Positions 1 through 6,326 of a stretch of DNA of 7,176 bases are shown here, in pieces. Within the stretch, counting starts at the first letter, position 1. Each line of letters opens with the position of its first letter. The position numbers and the translations under genes are program-made. The notes beneath the pieces were generated by a model. It searched no databases and was not told where the DNA came from. It saw nothing but the letters and a program-made list of their open reading frames with translations. Source of the stretch: Phascolarctobacterium sp. (GTDB taxonomy: Bacteria; Bacillota; Negativicutes; Acidaminococcales; Acidaminococcaceae); assembly GCA_004558595.1 (NCBI GenBank), contig SFCN01000074.1, positions 1-7,176 on the forward strand, written 5' to 3'.

Positions 1-1
1 C

Positions 2-658
2 AATTTCCACATCTCTTATCTCAATGGCTGGGATGAGGATGATGGCGATTGGTATAAAAAGCAAAACACTTGGCGCTTTGACTATAAAAACCACCATATT
101 ATTGACGGCTTGCCCCTGAGTTATTCTGCTTATTATGAATATGGCTTGTGGAATCGTTGGGATCCTGAAACTAAAAAGTCAAGTCGTAAAAGCTGGCATA
201 AGGAATATGCTGTGTATTTAAACCATGATCCCATATACCTTTTCAATTCGAAAGACACCGTTTTAAATCTGACTGTTGGTAAAAAGTGGGTTAATGAGAG
301 TGTTACCGGAGATACTCTTTCCACTGATATGTATTATGCAACCTTGGGTCAGAAGCTGGCTCCTCAATGGCGCACCTGGGTTGGCTACTATCGTGAAAAA
401 CAAACTAGTGAAATGTTTGATATTGGTCAGCCGGATATGGCTCGTGAGCTACGTAATGGCTTGCAATGGGTTCCCGACAGCCGTAACGTTGTAAGTATTA
501 TTAATCGTTATGATATGGGTAAGCATAATAACTATGAAACAGACTATCGCTGGCTGCACAAGTTCTGCTGCTGGGCTTTAGAATTTACTTATGAACAGGA
601 GCATTACGATGGAGGAGATAAATCCCTCAAAGTAATGTATTATTTCTATAATCTATAA
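2..658 (+). CDS. lptD: LPS-assembly outer-membrane protein LptD, C-terminal part (5' partial)
   Basis: The reading frame is open from the window edge to TAA at 656-658. The TTG at 110 is an internal codon, not a start, because barrel-like sequence continues upstream of it (for example FHISYLNGW and NTWRFDYKN). The 218 visible residues alternate polar and aromatic/hydrophobic residues in short strands separated by charged turns, as in a transmembrane beta-barrel. Near the end, the segment RWLHKFCCWALEFTYE resembles the last strands of LptD/OstA, where a conserved Cys-Trp pair sits in a strand close to the C-terminus. The protein ends in an aromatic strand, YYFYNL, as expected for a BAM-recognised C-terminal strand, although its last residue is Leu rather than Phe. 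LptD takes LPS from the periplasmic Lpt bridge and inserts it into the outer leaflet, which fits the heptose genes starting 14 nt downstream. A different barrel family remains possible because the N-terminal OstA domain is outside the window. Confidence 0.7.
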   Translation, partial: NFHISYLNGWDEDDGDWYKKQNTWRFDYKNHHIIDGLPLSYSAYYEYGLWNRWDPETKKSSRKSWHKEYAVYLNHDPIYLFNSKDTVLNLTVGKKWVNESVTGDTLSTDMYYATLGQKLAPQWRTWVGYYREKQTSEMFDIGQPDMARELRNGLQWVPDSRNVVSIINRYDMGKHNNYETDYRWLHKFCCWALEFTYEQEHYDGGDKSLKVMYYFYNL

Positions 659-660
659 GC

Positions 661-666
661 AAGAGG
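661..666 (+). promoter_or_regulatory. Ribosome binding site of gmhA
   Basis: AAGAGG lies 6 nt before the ATG at 673, inside the 14-nt gap after the upstream stop codon. It supports the ATG at 673 and leaves no room for a separate promoter or terminator between the two genes. Confidence 0.7.
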
Positions 667-672
667 TTAATT

Positions 673-1236
673 ATGAATAAAATTATTAAACAACGCTTCT
701 TGGACCATCTTGAGGTGGCCCAGGCGGTAATGAATAGTGAAATTATGTCTCAGATTGAGACCGTCGCTACGGCCATTAAAAAGGCTTTGGGCGAGGGGCA
801 TAAGGTGCTCTTTTGTGGCAATGGCGGTAGCGCTGCGGATAGTCAGCACTTGGCTGCTGAATTCGTAGGTCGCTTCCAAAAGGAGCGCCAGGGCTTGCCT
901 GCCATTGCCCTGACCGTGGATACCTCCATCCTGACTGCTGTGGGCAATGATTACGGCTTTGACAAGGTTTTCGTGCGTCAAGTCGAAGCCCTGGCGCAAG
1001 CAGGTGACGTGCTGGTGGGCATTTCCACCAGTGGCAATAGTCCCAACGTAGTGGCAGCTATCGAGCTGGCTAAAGAAAATGGCGTGTACTGTGTGGGCAT
1101 GACTGCAGCAGGTGGTGGCAAAATGGCCTCCCTGTGCGATGAGTGCATCGCTGTGCCGGCTAAGATTACGGCACGCGCTCAGGAAATGCATATTTTGATC
1201 GGCCACATTCTGTGTGAGTTAGTGGATGGTGAATAA
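673..1236 (+). CDS. gmhA: Sedoheptulose-7-phosphate isomerase GmhA
   Basis: GmhA is the cytoplasmic first step of ADP-heptose synthesis, converting D-sedoheptulose 7-phosphate to D-glycero-D-manno-heptose 7-phosphate. The 187-residue protein is a single SIS domain, close to the 192 residues of E. coli GmhA. The sugar-phosphate loop GNGGSAADSQH spans residues 49-59, followed by the AAEFVGRF segment with E63. A second SIS signature, GISTSGNSPNV, lies mid-protein. The C-terminal segment has Q170 and H178. Aligned by eye, H59, E63, Q170 and H178 match the metal/catalytic set described for GmhA (E65 and H180 in E. coli), so the enzyme should be active. The start is fixed by an AAGAGG site. The 3' end overlaps hldE, so the two are probably translationally coupled. 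The family also contains DiaA-type SIS proteins, but the retained catalytic residues and the neighbours argue for GmhA. Confidence 0.96.
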   Translation: MNKIIKQRFLDHLEVAQAVMNSEIMSQIETVATAIKKALGEGHKVLFCGNGGSAADSQHLAAEFVGRFQKERQGLPAIALTVDTSILTAVGNDYGFDKVFVRQVEALAQAGDVLVGISTSGNSPNVVAAIELAKENGVYCVGMTAAGGGKMASLCDECIAVPAKITARAQEMHILIGHILCELVDGE

Positions 1237-2713
1237 TTTGGGCTTAGCTGTAACAACCTTTTTAGCAGAGCAAATTAAAAATGTGAGTATCGCCGTGATT
1301 GGCGATGTGATGCTGGATAGGTACTTTCATGGTGAGGTGAAGCGTATCTCCCCTGAAGCGCCGGTGCCGGTGACGAAAATCAACCGCATTAAGTCTGTAC
1401 TAGGCGGTGCCGCCAATGTGGCTGCGAATCTGGCTCACTTGGAGTGCCAGGTTTTCATGGGCGGTGTAACCGGTGATGACGAGAATCGTGTGCTTTTAGA
1501 AAAGCTCATGGATGATGCCGGCATTGACCACAGCGGCTTAGTAAAAAGCGCTCGCCGCAAAACCATTACTAAGCTGCGGGTGCTAGGCGGCAATCAACAA
1601 ATGCTGCGTCTTGATTTTGAAGAAACCGGTGATTTGTATCCTGAAGAAATTGTAGAGTTGCGTCAGTGGCTGGCAAATCTTTTAGACCATGGCTTGGACG
1701 GTATCATCGTTTCCGACTATGCCAAGGGCGTATGCTCCGATGATTTTTGTCAATGGGTGATTAATGAGGCCCATGCTTATAATATTCCTGTGCTCATCGA
1801 CCCCAAGGGTGCGGATTGGACTAAGTACAGTGGCTGTGATTTCATCACTCCTAATTTGAAGGAAATGTGCGAGGCAGCTGGCTGCTCTCGCGATAATGAG
1901 GATGGAGCCGTTGTGGAAATGGCCCGCGCCGCCAAGGATAAATACCACATTAAAAATGTGGTGGTTACCCGTAGCGAGCGGGGCATGTCCCTTGTGAATG
2001 ACAATGAGGTGTTACACAGTCCGGCCACTGCTATCGAGGTTTTTGATGTATCGGGCGCAGGGGACACGGTGGCAGCTACGTTGCTGGCCGGTGTGGCCGG
2101 CAAGTTGGAGCTGGCGGACGCCATTTATATGGCCAACCGAGCCGCCGGCATCGTGGTGGCGAAGGTTGGTACCTATCCCGTGCATCGGGACGAGCTGCTG
2201 AAGGACTTGCTTACCGAGGAGCGCAAGCAGGGCCGTGGCTATAGAACCTTGAGCTGGCAGGAGATAGCTTCCTTAGCCGCAACCTGGAAGGCTTGCGGCG
2301 AAAAAATCGTCTTTACCAATGGTTGCTTTGATATCCTTCATGTGGGACATGTAACCTACTTGGAGAAAGCTCGTAATCTGGGCAAGCATTTAATCGTGGG
2401 CCTGAATACAGATGCTTCCGTGCGTCGCCTGAAGGGCGAAACGCGACCGTTAGTCCATGAGCTGGACAGAGCACGAGTGCTTGCTGCGTTAGCTTGCGTG
2501 GACGCGGTGGTTTTATTCGACCAAGATACGCCCACCGAGCTAATTGAAAAAATACGTCCCGACATTTTGGTCAAGGGCGGCGACTATCGTCCGGACCAAG
2601 TGGCAGGCCGTCAATATGCAGGTGAAGTGCGCATTATAGAATTTGAAGATGGCTACTCCACTACCGGAGTAGTAGAAAAGATTGCCAAAATGGTGAAGGA
2701 GGGCAAATTATGA
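1226..2713 (+). CDS. hldE: Bifunctional heptose-7-phosphate kinase / heptose-1-phosphate adenylyltransferase HldE
   Basis: This cytoplasmic fusion catalyses two non-consecutive steps: phosphorylation of D-glycero-D-manno-heptose 7-phosphate at C1 and, after GmhB removes the 7-phosphate, transfer of AMP to give ADP-D-glycero-beta-D-manno-heptose. The N-terminal PfkB/ribokinase domain covers roughly residues 20-330, with GDVMLDRY from residue 26, GGAANVAANL from residue 60 and the anion-hole/catalytic motif DVSGAGDT at 274-281 (D280 the expected base). The cytidylyltransferase-like domain starts near residue 355, with TNGCFDILHVGH at 364-375 containing the HxGH nucleotide-binding motif. At 495 residues it is slightly longer than E. 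coli HldE (477), mostly from a short N-terminal extension. Two starts compete: ATG at 1226 (11-nt overlap with gmhA, weak GTGAG site 7 nt upstream) or GTG at 1229 (8-nt overlap, the same overlap length as two later junctions). Both domains look intact. Confidence 0.97.
   Translation: MVNNLGLAVTTFLAEQIKNVSIAVIGDVMLDRYFHGEVKRISPEAPVPVTKINRIKSVLGGAANVAANLAHLECQVFMGGVTGDDENRVLLEKLMDDAGIDHSGLVKSARRKTITKLRVLGGNQQMLRLDFEETGDLYPEEIVELRQWLANLLDHGLDGIIVSDYAKGVCSDDFCQWVINEAHAYNIPVLIDPKGADWTKYSGCDFITPNLKEMCEAAGCSRDNEDGAVVEMARAAKDKYHIKNVVVTRSERGMSLVNDNEVLHSPATAIEVFDVSGAGDTVAATLLAGVAGKLELADAIYMANRAAGIVVAKVGTYPVHRDELLKDLLTEERKQGRGYRTLSWQEIASLAATWKACGEKIVFTNGCFDILHVGHVTYLEKARNLGKHLIVGLNTDASVRRLKGETRPLVHELDRARVLAALACVDAVVLFDQDTPTELIEKIRPDILVKGGDYRPDQVAGRQYAGEVRIIEFEDGYSTTGVVEKIAKMVKEGKL
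2696..2703 (+). promoter_or_regulatory. Strong ribosome binding site of hldD
   Basis: AAGGAGGG lies within the last codons of hldE, 6 nt before the hldD ATG. It is the closest match to the Shine-Dalgarno consensus in the window and fixes the hldD start at 2710. It should keep hldD translation efficient despite the 4-nt overlap with hldE. Confidence 0.85.
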
Positions 2714-3684
2714 TTATTGTAACTGGTGGCGCCGGCTTTATCGGCAGTAATATTGTCAAGGGCCTTAATGACCGTGGCTGTGATGATATTTTAGTAGTTG
2801 ATAATCTGACCAATATGGTGAAGTTCAAGAATATCCAAGGCCTTAAGGTGCATGATTATATGGATAAATATGTCTTTATGGATGCTTTAAAGGCAGGCAA
2901 ATTTAATCACGAAAAGATCGACGTGATTTTCCACGAGGGAGCTTGCTCCGACACCATGGAATATAACGGCAAATACATGATGGAAAACAATTTTGAGTAC
3001 ACCAAAAACGTGCTCCATTTTTGCTTGGACCGCAAAATCCAATTGATGTATGCTTCCTCTGCCTCCACCTATGGCAGCGGTGCTCATGGCTTTAGAGAAG
3101 AGCCTGCTTGCGAAGAAGCGCTGAATGTCTATGCTTTCTCCAAGCTTTTCTTTGATAATTATCTGCGTCGTTTGCTGCCCACTGCTCAAAGCCAAGTGGT
3201 TGGCCTGCGTTATTTTAATGTGTACGGTCCTCAAGAAAATCACAAGGGTAAAATGGCTTCCATGATTTACCAAATGTATAATCAGTGGAAGGCTGAGCGC
3301 AAGGTACGTCTTTTTGGCGAATATGACGGCTATGGCCCCGGCGAGCAAACCCGTGACTTTATCTATGTGAAGGACGTTGTGAAGGTTAATTTCTACTTCT
3401 GGGATCATCCGGAAATCAGCGGTATTTTTAACTGCGGTACTGGTCATGCCCATCCCTTCAACACCTGCGCTAAGGCAGTGTTGAATCATTTTGGCAGCGG
3501 TGAGCTGGAGTATGTTCCCTTCCCTGAAGTTTTGAAGGGTAAATATCAAAGCTTTACCGAGGCCGATGCTACCAATCTTTTAGCGGCAGGCTATGACGGT
3601 GGCTTTACTCCTATCGAAGAGGCTGCGGAAGAATATTGCCAAATTTTGGATAAGACCGGCGGTTATTATGTCTATGAAAGATAA
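2710..3684 (+). CDS. hldD: ADP-L-glycero-D-manno-heptose 6-epimerase HldD
   Basis: HldD inverts C6 of ADP-D-glycero-D-manno-heptose to form ADP-L-glycero-D-manno-heptose, the donor used for LPS inner core. It is an extended short-chain dehydrogenase/reductase of 324 residues (E. coli 310). The Rossmann dinucleotide motif TGGAGFIGSN lies at residues 5-14, with the acidic residue VVDNLT following beta-2. The active-site serine region YASSASTYG has S116, the YxxxK pair is Y141/K145 in YAFSKLFFD, and K179 in ENHKGKMAS matches the second lysine described for E. coli HldD. The HEGACSDT segment is also typical of HldD. Start and stop codons overlap hldE as ATGA (4 nt), and the 3' end overlaps gmhB. 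Generic NAD-sugar epimerases share the fold, but the HldD-specific segments and the operon make this assignment secure. Confidence 0.97.
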   Translation: MIIVTGGAGFIGSNIVKGLNDRGCDDILVVDNLTNMVKFKNIQGLKVHDYMDKYVFMDALKAGKFNHEKIDVIFHEGACSDTMEYNGKYMMENNFEYTKNVLHFCLDRKIQLMYASSASTYGSGAHGFREEPACEEALNVYAFSKLFFDNYLRRLLPTAQSQVVGLRYFNVYGPQENHKGKMASMIYQMYNQWKAERKVRLFGEYDGYGPGEQTRDFIYVKDVVKVNFYFWDHPEISGIFNCGTGHAHPFNTCAKAVLNHFGSGELEYVPFPEVLKGKYQSFTEADATNLLAAGYDGGFTPIEEAAEEYCQILDKTGGYYVYER

Positions 3685-4180
3685 GGCCGTTTTTTTCGAC
3701 CGTGATGGCGTGCTCAATGTGGACGTGGATTATCTGTATAAAATCAGCGATTTACGTTGGATTGAAGGAGCTCGCGAGGCTGTGGCTTATTTGACTAAGC
3801 TAGGCTATAAGATTTTTGTAGTAACTAATCAGAGCGGTATTGCCCGTGGCTATTATACTGTGGCTCAAATGCAGGAGCTTCACGACTTTATGCAGCAGGA
3901 GATTGCAGCCTGCGGTGGTAAAATCGCCAAGATTTATTATTGTCCCCATCATAAGGAGGGCAAGGTTGCAGAGTTTGCTCATGAGTGTGACTGCCGCAAG
4001 CCTAAGCCCGGCATGCTGAACCAAGCCTTTGAGGAATATGCTTTAGATAAGGAGCAATGTTTCTTGATTGGCGATGGCGCAAGGGATGTGGAGGCGGCTG
4101 AGGCTGCCGGGATTAAAGGCTACCTGTTTAAGGGTGGAAATCTCCTGGATTTTGTAAAAACTATTTTAGAGAAAAAGTAA
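3668..4180 (+). CDS. gmhB: D-glycero-beta-D-manno-heptose-1,7-bisphosphate 7-phosphatase GmhB
   Basis: GmhB removes the 7-phosphate from heptose 1,7-bisphosphate between the two HldE reactions. It is a HAD-superfamily phosphatase. With the chosen start (170 residues) it shows the nucleophile motif FFDRDGV (D11 nucleophile, D13 acid/base), motif II in VVTNQSGIARG (T53), a zinc-loop set C92, H94, C107 and C109 in CPHH...CDC, the CRKPKPGM lysine region, and the Mg-binding GDGARD acids D136 and D140. The frame stays open upstream to an ATG at 3593, but those extra 25 residues lie inside hldD and precede the normal GmhB N-terminus, so ATG 3668 (or ATG 3674, MKDKAVFFD) is preferred. The overlap with hldD is then 17 or 11 nt. 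The C-terminus is about 20 residues shorter than in E. coli, with no core motif missing. Histidinol-phosphatase relatives share the fold but do not fit this context. Confidence 0.94.
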   Translation: MSMKDKAVFFDRDGVLNVDVDYLYKISDLRWIEGAREAVAYLTKLGYKIFVVTNQSGIARGYYTVAQMQELHDFMQQEIAACGGKIAKIYYCPHHKEGKVAEFAHECDCRKPKPGMLNQAFEEYALDKEQCFLIGDGARDVEAAEAAGIKGYLFKGGNLLDFVKTILEKK

Positions 4181-4231
4181 GACGCGTTAGCGGATAGATT
4201 CTACCCTCTGGCGTGCCTAGAAAGTATGACT
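4181..4231 (+). other. Short intergenic gap between gmhB and the first heptosyltransferase, with an imperfect inverted repeat
   Basis: This is the only sizeable non-coding spacer in the LPS gene block. It holds an imperfect hairpin candidate: GGATAG (4192-4197), loop ATT, CTACCC (4201-4206), with one A/C mismatch. ACGC (4182-4185) and GCGT (4211-4214) could pair outside it. There is no T-tract, so it is not a standard terminator, and I see no convincing -35/-10 pair. A weak AGAAAG ribosome site (4219-4224) closes the gap. Its role, if any, is unknown. Confidence 0.3.
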
Positions 4232-5278
4232 ATGGAATACAATAATATTTTGCTTATCAAAATGAGCTCCTTGGGCGACATATTGCACACCTTGCCATTT
4301 GCGGCAGCGCTACGTCAGCGCTACCCAAAGGCAAAGATTACCTGGCTGGTGCATCCGCAATTTGCTGGCTTTGTGCCGGATCCTCCCGTCATTGATGAAG
4401 TGCTCTATTTCGACAAGGTGAAATTTAAGAAAATGGGCGTCTTTGGTAAGCTAAAATATTTTCGTGAAATGAAGGGCCTCCTTCATAGCAAGCATTTTGA
4501 TTTAGTGATTGATATGCAGGGCTTGTTCAAGAGCGCGGTGCTAGCCGCCATTAGCGGATGCGGCAATCGCATTGGTTACTGTGAAATGCGCGAGGGTAGC
4601 GGCCTTGTGAGCCGCGCCATCGGCGGGGCTCACAGCAAGGATCACGTTATCGAGCGCTATCTTGATGTGGCGCGTTATCTTGGCGCTAAGGTGGACAGCC
4701 TTGATGATGTGCAGTTTCCTATGCCTGATTTAAGCAAAGAAACCGACAGCGTTCAAGAGAAGCTGAGCCAGTTGGGCTGGAGCGGCGGCGCTTACGTGGT
4801 TATCGTGCCCGGAGCGCGCTGGTGGACCAAAGAGTGGCCTGTGGAGCATTATGTGGCCCTAGCCAAAAAGCTGGTGGACGCAGGCACCAGCGTGGTTTTG
4901 GCTGGTGGTCCCGATGATGCGATCAAGGGCAAGGCCATTGCGGAGCAATGCGATAGCGCTCTGGTGCTGGACATGACGGGCAAGACCTCCTTGCGTGAGT
5001 TGGCTGCTTTAATAAAGAATTGTAGCTTTTACATAAGCGCGGATACAGGTCCGCTGCATTTCGCAGCGGCGCTGAAAAAGCCCTTGGTGGCCATGTATGG
5101 GCCCACTAAGGCGGACAGAACGGGACCCTATGGCAGTAATAATTCAACAGTATTGCTGTCCCCAGCTAAATGCGCAGGCTGTTTAAAAAAGAAATGCGCT
5201 GACTGGCATTGTATGCACGATATAACGCCGGAGATGGTATACGAAATTTATCGAAATAAGGTGAAGGCTCATGGCTAA
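4232..5278 (+). CDS. GT9-family ADP-heptose:LPS heptosyltransferase, WaaC-like
   Basis: This GT-B glycosyltransferase is expected to transfer L-glycero-D-manno-heptose from ADP-heptose to the growing LPS core on the cytoplasmic face of the inner membrane. With start 4232 it has 348 residues. The N-terminal acceptor motif LLIKMSSLGDILHTLP contains D16, equivalent by eye to catalytic Asp13 of E. coli WaaC, and VIDMQGLFKSA also resembles WaaC. In the donor domain, the PGARWWTKEWP segment has K200 and the ADP-heptose motif SADTGPLHFAAAL has D271. The C-terminus carries C314-x2-C317-x4-C322-x4-C327-Met. The upstream ATG at 4226 is less likely because AGAAAG (4219-4224) would sit only 1 nt from it, against 7 nt for 4232. 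The last 8 nt overlap the next glycosyltransferase gene. Heptosyltransferase I activity is inferred from the motifs; heptosyltransferase II or another GT9 specificity cannot be excluded. Confidence 0.9.
   Translation: MEYNNILLIKMSSLGDILHTLPFAAALRQRYPKAKITWLVHPQFAGFVPDPPVIDEVLYFDKVKFKKMGVFGKLKYFREMKGLLHSKHFDLVIDMQGLFKSAVLAAISGCGNRIGYCEMREGSGLVSRAIGGAHSKDHVIERYLDVARYLGAKVDSLDDVQFPMPDLSKETDSVQEKLSQLGWSGGAYVVIVPGARWWTKEWPVEHYVALAKKLVDAGTSVVLAGGPDDAIKGKAIAEQCDSALVLDMTGKTSLRELAALIKNCSFYISADTGPLHFAAALKKPLVAMYGPTKADRTGPYGSNNSTVLLSPAKCAGCLKKKCADWHCMHDITPEMVYEIYRNKVKAHG
5258..5267 (+). promoter_or_regulatory. Ribosome binding site of the second heptosyltransferase
   Basis: AAGGTGAAGG in the last codons of the upstream gene ends 3 nt before ATG 5271; its first AAGG is 9 nt away, a usual spacing. 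It supports the 5271 start and indicates coupled translation through the 8-nt overlap. Confidence 0.6.
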
Positions 5279-6326
5279 AGCAGTGGAATTAAATGGCAAA
5301 AGAATATTGGTAACATTTTTAATGCATTTGGGAGATTTAACTTTAACCACGCCCTTTATCCATGCTTTGCGCAAGGCAGCTCCAGATGCGCACATCACTT
5401 TCTTGGCAGATGAAAAGCTTAAAGATGTGGTGCTCCATAACCCTTATTTGGACGAAGTGATTACTATTGACAAAAAGGGCAGGGATAACAGCCTTTTGGC
5501 CTTGGCTGCCTGCGCTCGTCGTTTAAGTAAGATGGATTTTGATGTACTCATTAATTTGCATCCTAACGAGCGCTGCTCCTTTATCTGCGCTTTGACCAAG
5601 GTAAAGCAACGCTGTGGCACTACCCACACGATGTTTAAGCCTGTGTGGGATGTATTCACTCCCTTGAACCGCAAAATTCATGCTGCGGATATGTATCTTG
5701 ATGTTTTGACGCAGTTAGGAGTGACTAAGCTGGAGCACAATGGCTTAGAAATTTTCCCTAGTGAGGAGCACATGGCCTATGCGGAGGAATTTTGGCGTGA
5801 CCATGGCGTCTTTGGCCGTGATAAGCTAATCGGCTTTAATATCGGTAGCGCTGTGGTGACCAAGCGTTGGGCCCCGGAGCGCTTTGCCAAGGTTGCCGAT
5901 ACCCTCGCTGCGAAAGGCTATAAGCCTGTTTTCTTCGGTGGTACCATGGATGAAGATATGGTGCAGGAGGCTGTTAGCTTTATGCAAACTACGCCTGTGG
6001 TAGCCACTGGTAGCTTTACCATCGGTGGCCTGGCTGCGGCCATGCGTCGTTGCAGCCTGATTATTACCAATGACAGCGGTCCCATGCATGTGGCTATTTC
6101 CCAAAAGGTGCCCATCGTAGCTATGTATGGCCCCTCCAGTCCCAAGCTGTATGGACCTTATACTGAAGACGCTACTATTGTGACCGCGGTGCCACCCTGT
6201 CCGGGATGCGCTGATGGTATGAAGCATAAGTGCAGTGATATGCAGTGCATGACTCGCCTTACTGTAGAGCAGGTGGTAGAGGCAGCTGAAGCGATGCTGG
6301 CTAAGCATGGTGAGGCTCATGAATAA
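5271..6326 (+). CDS. GT9-family ADP-heptose:LPS heptosyltransferase, WaaF-like
   Basis: This is a second, clearly diverged GT-B heptosyltransferase of 351 residues, likely adding a further heptose to the inner core. The N-terminal motif RILVTFLMHLGDLTLTTPF includes D22, the expected catalytic aspartate; the basic residue usually found a few positions earlier in the family (K in the upstream paralogue) is Phe16 here. In the donor domain, GSAVVTKRWAPERF has K198 and TNDSGPMHVAI has D268, the WaaF-style NDSG form of the ADP-heptose motif. A Cys cluster again ends the catalytic domain: C310-x2-C313-x7-C321-x4-C326-Met. ATG 5271 follows a good ribosome site and overlaps the preceding stop by 8 nt, and the stop overlaps the next start in the same way. 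Paired GT9 genes after ADP-heptose genes fit sequential heptose additions. Exact acceptor specificity is inferred, not shown. Confidence 0.9.
   Translation: MAKAVELNGKRILVTFLMHLGDLTLTTPFIHALRKAAPDAHITFLADEKLKDVVLHNPYLDEVITIDKKGRDNSLLALAACARRLSKMDFDVLINLHPNERCSFICALTKVKQRCGTTHTMFKPVWDVFTPLNRKIHAADMYLDVLTQLGVTKLEHNGLEIFPSEEHMAYAEEFWRDHGVFGRDKLIGFNIGSAVVTKRWAPERFAKVADTLAAKGYKPVFFGGTMDEDMVQEAVSFMQTTPVVATGSFTIGGLAAAMRRCSLIITNDSGPMHVAISQKVPIVAMYGPSSPKLYGPYTEDATIVTAVPPCPGCADGMKHKCSDMQCMTRLTVEQVVEAAEAMLAKHGEAHE
6309..6315 (+). promoter_or_regulatory. Ribosome binding site deciding the start of the TOPRIM-like gene
   Basis: GGTGAGG ends 3 nt before ATG 6319. It includes bases of the alternative ATG at 6307, so it cannot serve that start. 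The string GGTGAGGCTCATG nearly repeats the GGTGAAGGCTCATG at the previous junction, which argues for 6319. Confidence 0.55.

Noticed and set aside
110..112. TTG as the start codon of the first gene
   Set aside because: The same frame is open to the window edge and encodes more barrel-like strands upstream, so the gene begins outside the window.
667..1206. Minus-strand open frame of 179 codons opposite gmhA
   Set aside because: It is antisense to a well-conserved enzyme, has no recognisable domain, and its His/Ala-rich composition looks like a mirror of the gmhA codons.
2887..3549. Minus-strand open frame of 220 codons opposite hldD
   Set aside because: It lies wholly within hldD, shows no family features, and all motifs on the + strand are intact, so it is a shadow frame.
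4190..4215. Factor-independent terminator after gmhB
   Set aside because: The stem is short and mismatched, and no run of T follows it. The next gene continues the same pathway, so termination here is unlikely.
6307..6309. ATG 6307 as start of the TOPRIM-like gene
   Set aside because: It lacks an upstream ribosome site, whereas ATG 6319 follows GGTGAGG and reproduces the overlap geometry of the preceding junction.
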